Assembly: GCA_004168015.1 (NCBI GenBank)
Contig: SEYW01000002.1
Location: 171,013-235,012, forward strand
DNA length: 64,000 nucleotides
DNA from: Methylolobus aquaticus
GTDB taxonomy: Bacteria > Pseudomonadota > Gammaproteobacteria > Methylococcales > Methylococcaceae
Reading direction: 5' to 3'
Shown here: positions 59,869 through 64,000 of the stretch, piece by piece
How positions within the stretch are numbered: position 1 is the first letter of the stretch
Layout of the letters: every line of letters starts with the position of its first letter
Translations under genes and position numbers: made by a program
The notes under the pieces: model-generated
Databases searched by the model: none
Seen by the model: the letters and a program-made list of their open reading frames with translations, nothing else
What the model was told of the DNA's origin: nothing

Positions 59869-62800
59869 CGGTTTTCACCGCGCTGGATGTCTTTCGCGCC
59901 CCGCTGGACGGGATCAACCTGATCGAAGCGTCGGCGGGGACCGGCAAGACCTGGACGATTTGCGGCCTGTACCTGCGCCTGCTGCTGGAGCAGGCGCGCA
60001 CGGTCGATCGGGTTCTGGTCGTCACCTTCACGAATGCGGCTACGGCCGAACTGCGAGACCGCATCCGTCGGCGGCTGGTCGAGACCCTGCGTCACCTGCG
60101 GGACCCGGCGGGCGGGCCTCCGGCGAGCGACCCGTTCACGGCCGATCTGTTGACGCACCTCGAAGTCGAACTCGGGCTCGAGCGGGCCGACCTGATTGCG
60201 CGACTCGAACTCGCCCTGGAAACCTTCGATGAGGCGGCAATCCATACGATACATGGGTTTTGCCAGCGGGCGCTGGCCGAAATCCCGTTCGCGGCCGGAC
60301 TGCCGTTCCAGGTCGAATTGGTCACCGATGACGCGCAGCTGATCCAGCAAGCGGCGAACGATTTCTGGCGCCGGCACGTTGCCGTCGCCGGTGGGTCGGA
60401 GGCGGCCGTCACGCGAGAGCTGGCGGCGGCGCTGGCGAACGCCAAGGACAACCCGGAGAAGTACGCCCAGCTGCTGCGTCGTGCGCTGGCCAAGCCCCTG
60501 GCTCCCCGCCTGTGGCCTGATGACCTCGATAGGGCGCCTGCACCGGATGCGGCGTCGCTGACCGATGCCTATGTCCGGGCTCGGGCGATGTGGGCGGCCG
60601 AGGCGGAGGCAATCGACCAACTCCTGGCCAGTGCGCTCGGTCAGCTCAATGGGAACAGCTACAACCCCTCCCGGCTCGCGAAGTGCCGGGACGCCTGGGA
60701 GGGCTGGTTCGCGTCGGCGGACGCCATGGCTTACTCAGCCGTGATGGCGTCCAGCGAAGCCGAACTCTATCGTCAAGGCGTCCTGCTGCTGCGCACGAAA
60801 AAGAACTGCACGACGCCGCGTCACCGCTTTTTCGAAGCGGCCGATAAACTGCTGAATGCCTGCTCCGACTATGGGGCTGCGTTGCGCGCGGCGCGGCTGC
60901 GTCTGTTGCGGCGGCTGGTCGAGCAGGTGCCGGAGGAGTTGCGCCGGCGCAAGCGGCAGGATCGGGTCGTGGCCTTCGACGACATGCTGTTCAACCTCCA
61001 TCAGGCGCTGGTTTCGGGCGAATTTCCCTGGCTGGCCGATGCGCTGCGCCGCCGTTTTCCGGTCGCGTTGATCGACGAGTTCCAGGACACGGATCCGCTG
61101 CAGTTCGACATTTTCCGCGGGCTCTATGCGGCGGGCGAGGCCGGGGCGGGGCCGTTGTTCATGGTCGGCGATCCGAAGCAGGCGATCTACGGCTTCCGGA
61201 ATGCCGATCTGCACACCTACCTGGGAGCGCAGTCGCTGGCGTCCGGGCGTTACACGCTGGGCGAAAACCAACGCTCGGTCGGGGGCCTGATCGCCGGCTG
61301 CAACGCGCTGTTCGGAATGAATCCGCGGGCCTTCCTGCTTGATGGCATCGACTATCGTCCGGTGCGCAGGGGCCGCAAGCCCGTTCCCGAACTGGCCGAT
61401 GCCAGCGCAACGCCGCGCGCGCCATTGCAGGTCTGGCTGCTGCCGCGCGATGAGGAAGGCGCCTGGATGACCCGGGCCGGCGCATTCGAGCAGTCGGGTC
61501 TGACGGTCGCCGCCGAGATTGCGCGTCTGCTCGCTGACGGGCGCGCGGGTCGACTGACGATAGATGGGCGCAGTGTGCGGTCAGGCGATATCGCTGTACT
61601 GGTGCGCAGCCACAAGCAGGGACGGCAGATGCGGCAGGCCTTGGCAGCCTGGGGTGTGGGCAGCGTCGAGTTGTCCCAGGCCAGCGTGTTCCAAACGGCG
61701 GAAGCCGAGGAACTGGAGCGGTTGTTGATGGCCATCGCCGAACCTGCCAACGAGCGCCTTGCGCGGGCGGCGCTGGCGACCGAACTGCTCGGTAACGACG
61801 CGGCCGCGCTCGCTGCAATGAACAGTGATGAAGCCACTTTTTTCGAGTATTTGCAGCGTTTTTCGGACTACCGATCGCTGTGGGATCAACGGGGTTTCCC
61901 GATGATGTTCCGCAAGCTGCTCCGCGAGGAAGGCGTGCAACAGCGGCTGCTGGGACTCGAACGGGGAGAGCGGCGGCTGACGGACTTGCTGCATCTGGCC
62001 GAACTGCTGGCTGAAGCCGCCGCCGAGCACGCCTCGGTGGACAGCCTGTTGCGCTGGCTCGGCGCGAACCGTCGCGAGCGGTCCGGTGCCGACGCGGCGC
62101 AGTTGCGGCTCGAATCGGATCGTAACCTCGTGCAGATCGTCACGATCCACAAAGCCAAGGGTCTGGAGTATCCGATCGTCTTCTGCCCGTTCCTGTGGGA
62201 CGGCTACAGCCGGTTGTCCAGCGACACGCCAGATCTGATCGAATACCACGAGCCCAGTGGCAGTGCGGTGCTCGACTTCCGTCCGGACAGCCGCAGTGAC
62301 GATGCGTTGAAGGCGCTGCGCAAGCGCGAGTCCGCGGCTGAAACGGTGAGGATGATCTACGTCGCGATGACCCGCGCGGTGCACCGTTGCTATCTGATCG
62401 CCGGCTGTTATGCCGCATCGAGTCAAGGGCGTTCCGGTTTCAAGGAGAGCACTCACAGCATGCTGAACTGGCTGATCTGCGGCGCCGGGTGCGCGCCGGA
62501 GCAGTGGGCTGATTCGAAAAAGGATCCGGCTGAGATCGAGGCCACCTGGCTCGGTCTGGCCGAAAAGCAGGCCGGCTATTGCCGGGTCGACGTCCTGCCC
62601 GATCTGAGCGGGCAACCCTCGCTTGGCGGCGAGCCGGAGCGGATGCGGCTGTCGGCGCGGCCGGCGCCCGGGTCGCGTGTGCCGTCATGGAACCGCAGCA
62701 GCTTCAGCAGCCTGATCCGGAATCTGAGTCCGGAGGTCACCGTTGCCGACCACGACGTCGGCGTTGAGGTCGAGGAACTGCCTGACCGCGAAATCCATGA

Positions 62801-63560
62801 CGTGCCCGCGTCGCATGACATTCTGGCCTTTCCGCGCGGTGCCGCGGCCGGCGAGTGCATCCACCATCTGTTCGAACACGTCGATTTCAGCGATCCTGGC
62901 GGTTGGGAGGCTGCGATCGGGGCGGCGCTCGCGGCCCACCCACAGGGTACGGCGACGGTGGACTCCGAGATCCTGCGCGCGCAGCTGAACGGCATGCTGC
63001 ATGACGTATTGCGCACGGATCTGGGACAAGGCTTCAGCCTCGGGGGGATCGGCCTGCCGCAGCGCCTGACCGAACTCGCCTTCACGCTGCCCGCCCGGGG
63101 TCTGCGACCCGATACGCTGAACCGTTTTCTGATCGATCATGACTATCCGGTCGGCCGACTCGATTTCGAGACGGTCAGCGGCTATCTGAGCGGCGCGATC
63201 GACCTGGTGTTCGTGCAGGGCGGACGCTACTACCTGCTCGACTGGAAATCCAATCATCTCGGCGCAACCATGGACGATTACGCGCCGGCGCGGCTGAGTC
63301 AGGCGATGACCGAGCATGCTTACCGTCTGCAGTATCTGATCTACGCCGTGGCCTTGCAGCGCTTGCTGCGGCGGCGTGTTCCCGACTACGACCATGAGCG
63401 GCATTTCGGGGGTGTCTACTACCTGTTCGTCCGCGGTGTCCGTCCCGCGTGGAGGACGGCGCAGGGAGCGGCGGGCGTCTTTTACGACCGTCCGTCCGCG
63501 GCGAGTCTCGATGTGTTGGATGCTCTGATCGGACGGCACGAGACGGACCACTTAGCATGA
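59865..63560 (+). CDS. recB: RecBCD enzyme subunit RecB
   Basis: 1231 residues. An SF1A helicase of 3'-5' polarity plus a C-terminal nuclease. Walker A is EASAGTGKTWTI near the N-terminus; Walker B is LIDEFQDTDPLQF; helicase motifs include GDPKQAIYGFR, VTIHKAKGLEYPIVF and MIYVAMTRA. The nuclease domain retains its active-site residues: GECIHHLFEHVDF, GAIDLVF and LLDWKSNHLG (Asp, Lys). The stop overlaps the recD ATG by 4 bp. Confidence 0.97.
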   Translation: MTVFTALDVFRAPLDGINLIEASAGTGKTWTICGLYLRLLLEQARTVDRVLVVTFTNAATAELRDRIRRRLVETLRHLRDPAGGPPASDPFTADLLTHLEVELGLERADLIARLELALETFDEAAIHTIHGFCQRALAEIPFAAGLPFQVELVTDDAQLIQQAANDFWRRHVAVAGGSEAAVTRELAAALANAKDNPEKYAQLLRRALAKPLAPRLWPDDLDRAPAPDAASLTDAYVRARAMWAAEAEAIDQLLASALGQLNGNSYNPSRLAKCRDAWEGWFASADAMAYSAVMASSEAELYRQGVLLLRTKKNCTTPRHRFFEAADKLLNACSDYGAALRAARLRLLRRLVEQVPEELRRRKRQDRVVAFDDMLFNLHQALVSGEFPWLADALRRRFPVALIDEFQDTDPLQFDIFRGLYAAGEAGAGPLFMVGDPKQAIYGFRNADLHTYLGAQSLASGRYTLGENQRSVGGLIAGCNALFGMNPRAFLLDGIDYRPVRRGRKPVPELADASATPRAPLQVWLLPRDEEGAWMTRAGAFEQSGLTVAAEIARLLADGRAGRLTIDGRSVRSGDIAVLVRSHKQGRQMRQALAAWGVGSVELSQASVFQTAEAEELERLLMAIAEPANERLARAALATELLGNDAAALAAMNSDEATFFEYLQRFSDYRSLWDQRGFPMMFRKLLREEGVQQRLLGLERGERRLTDLLHLAELLAEAAAEHASVDSLLRWLGANRRERSGADAAQLRLESDRNLVQIVTIHKAKGLEYPIVFCPFLWDGYSRLSSDTPDLIEYHEPSGSAVLDFRPDSRSDDALKALRKRESAAETVRMIYVAMTRAVHRCYLIAGCYAASSQGRSGFKESTHSMLNWLICGAGCAPEQWADSKKDPAEIEATWLGLAEKQAGYCRVDVLPDLSGQPSLGGEPERMRLSARPAPGSRVPSWNRSSFSSLIRNLSPEVTVADHDVGVEVEELPDREIHDVPASHDILAFPRGAAAGECIHHLFEHVDFSDPGGWEAAIGAALAAHPQGTATVDSEILRAQLNGMLHDVLRTDLGQGFSLGGIGLPQRLTELAFTLPARGLRPDTLNRFLIDHDYPVGRLDFETVSGYLSGAIDLVFVQGGRYYLLDWKSNHLGATMDDYAPARLSQAMTEHAYRLQYLIYAVALQRLLRRRVPDYDHERHFGGVYYLFVRGVRPAWRTAQGAAGVFYDRPSAASLDVLDALIGRHETDHLA

Positions 63561-64000
63561 ATCCAACCGATACGATCACGCCGGCGCAACGAGCGCTCGC
63601 CGAGGGTTTCGCGCGGCGTCTGGTCCGCTGGGCGAAGACACTCGACTCCGATTTCACCGAGGTTGAGGTCTTGCGCGAGGCGGCGCGGCAGGTGTGTCTG
63701 GCGATGGGCGACGGCCATGCCTGTGCGGATCTCTCGGTTCTCTCCGGGAGACTCGGGCGGGAGCCGGCGGCGATCGAGGCGATTTTGCTGGAATCCCGAC
63801 TGGTCGGGCGCCCCGATGATCGTGAGCCCCTGCCGCTGGTGCTCGACGCTGACGGGCGCCTGTATCTCTATCGCTACTTCGATTACGAACGGCGCCTGGC
63901 CGCTGCCTTGCTGCGTTTGGCGAAGCATCCGGCGAGCACGGTGAATGTCCCGCCTGCGGCGCGCACGGCCCTGGCGGAACTCTTCGGGACATCGGACGCG
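63557..64000 (+). CDS. recD: RecBCD enzyme subunit RecD (5' part only)
   Basis: First 148 codons from ATG 63557; the gene runs past the right edge. The N-terminus (FARRLVRWAKTLDSDFTEVEV; REPLPLVLDADGRLYLYRYF) matches the N-terminal domain of RecD, which contacts RecC. The helicase motifs lie beyond the window. Identity is secured by this and by overlap with recB. Confidence 0.9.
   Translation, partial: MNPTDTITPAQRALAEGFARRLVRWAKTLDSDFTEVEVLREAARQVCLAMGDGHACADLSVLSGRLGREPAAIEAILLESRLVGRPDDREPLPLVLDADGRLYLYRYFDYERRLAAALLRLAKHPASTVNVPPAARTALAELFGTSDA

Overview
This 64-kb window is GC-rich chromosomal DNA, almost certainly from a gammaproteobacterium. The evidence is the hemC-hemD-hemX-hemY operon order, a full recC-recB-recD operon, a MetR/metE divergon and an AqpZ very close to the E. 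coli protein. A Tat-exported protein that looks like thiocyanate dehydrogenase, and a methanethiol-oxidase locus, point to a sulfur-metabolising lineage such as Thioalkalivibrio/Ectothiorhodospiraceae relatives. That placement is inference; there is no rRNA or tRNA here to test it.

Layout. 0-6 kb: end of an unknown gene, then the ethanolamine ammonia-lyase pair eutBC without other eut genes, then three exported proteins of unknown function. 5.7-9 kb: metR and metE, divergent, with a MetR-type box between them. 9-14.8 kb: a SAM methyltransferase, a NemR-like TetR repressor, and a DUF4242-mtoX-(SCO/MauG fusion) operon. The same 17-bp operator lies in front of both the repressor and the operon. 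14.9-20.4 kb: aqpZ and the haem operon hemCDXY. 20.4-22.5 kb: a class-C beta-lactamase-like hydrolase and an exported protein. 22.7-34.6 kb: three hybrid sensor kinases, one with 13 PAS domains, and a YkgJ-like Cys-cluster protein. 34.7-41.1 kb: a BEM46-like hydrolase, an exported protein, three cytosolic hypothetical proteins and a RecD2-like helicase. 41.3-48.2 kb: an accessory stretch with a frameshifted REP-associated transposase between inverted REP palindromes, a three-gene set (secreted protein, membrane-anchored TIR protein, secreted trypsin-like protease), and hypotheticals, one of them probably frameshifted. 48.3-51.8 kb: thiocyanate-dehydrogenase-like protein, glycerophosphodiester phosphodiesterase, and a possible 59-residue small protein. 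52-55 kb: small exported or membrane proteins. 55-56.4 kb: TrpB2. 56.5-64 kb: recC, recB and the start of recD.

How they fit together. The most coherent system is at 9.1-14.8 kb. Methanethiol oxidase (SBP56 family) makes formaldehyde, H2S and H2O2, and it appears to be controlled by a NemR-type sensor that keeps the redox pair Cys106/Lys175. A single SCO-MauG polypeptide probably matures the enzyme. Together with the thiocyanate-dehydrogenase-like protein at 48.4-50.0 kb, this suggests use or detoxification of small sulfur compounds by periplasmic copper beta-propeller enzymes. The TIR/protease set is the best candidate for an undescribed signalling or defence system.
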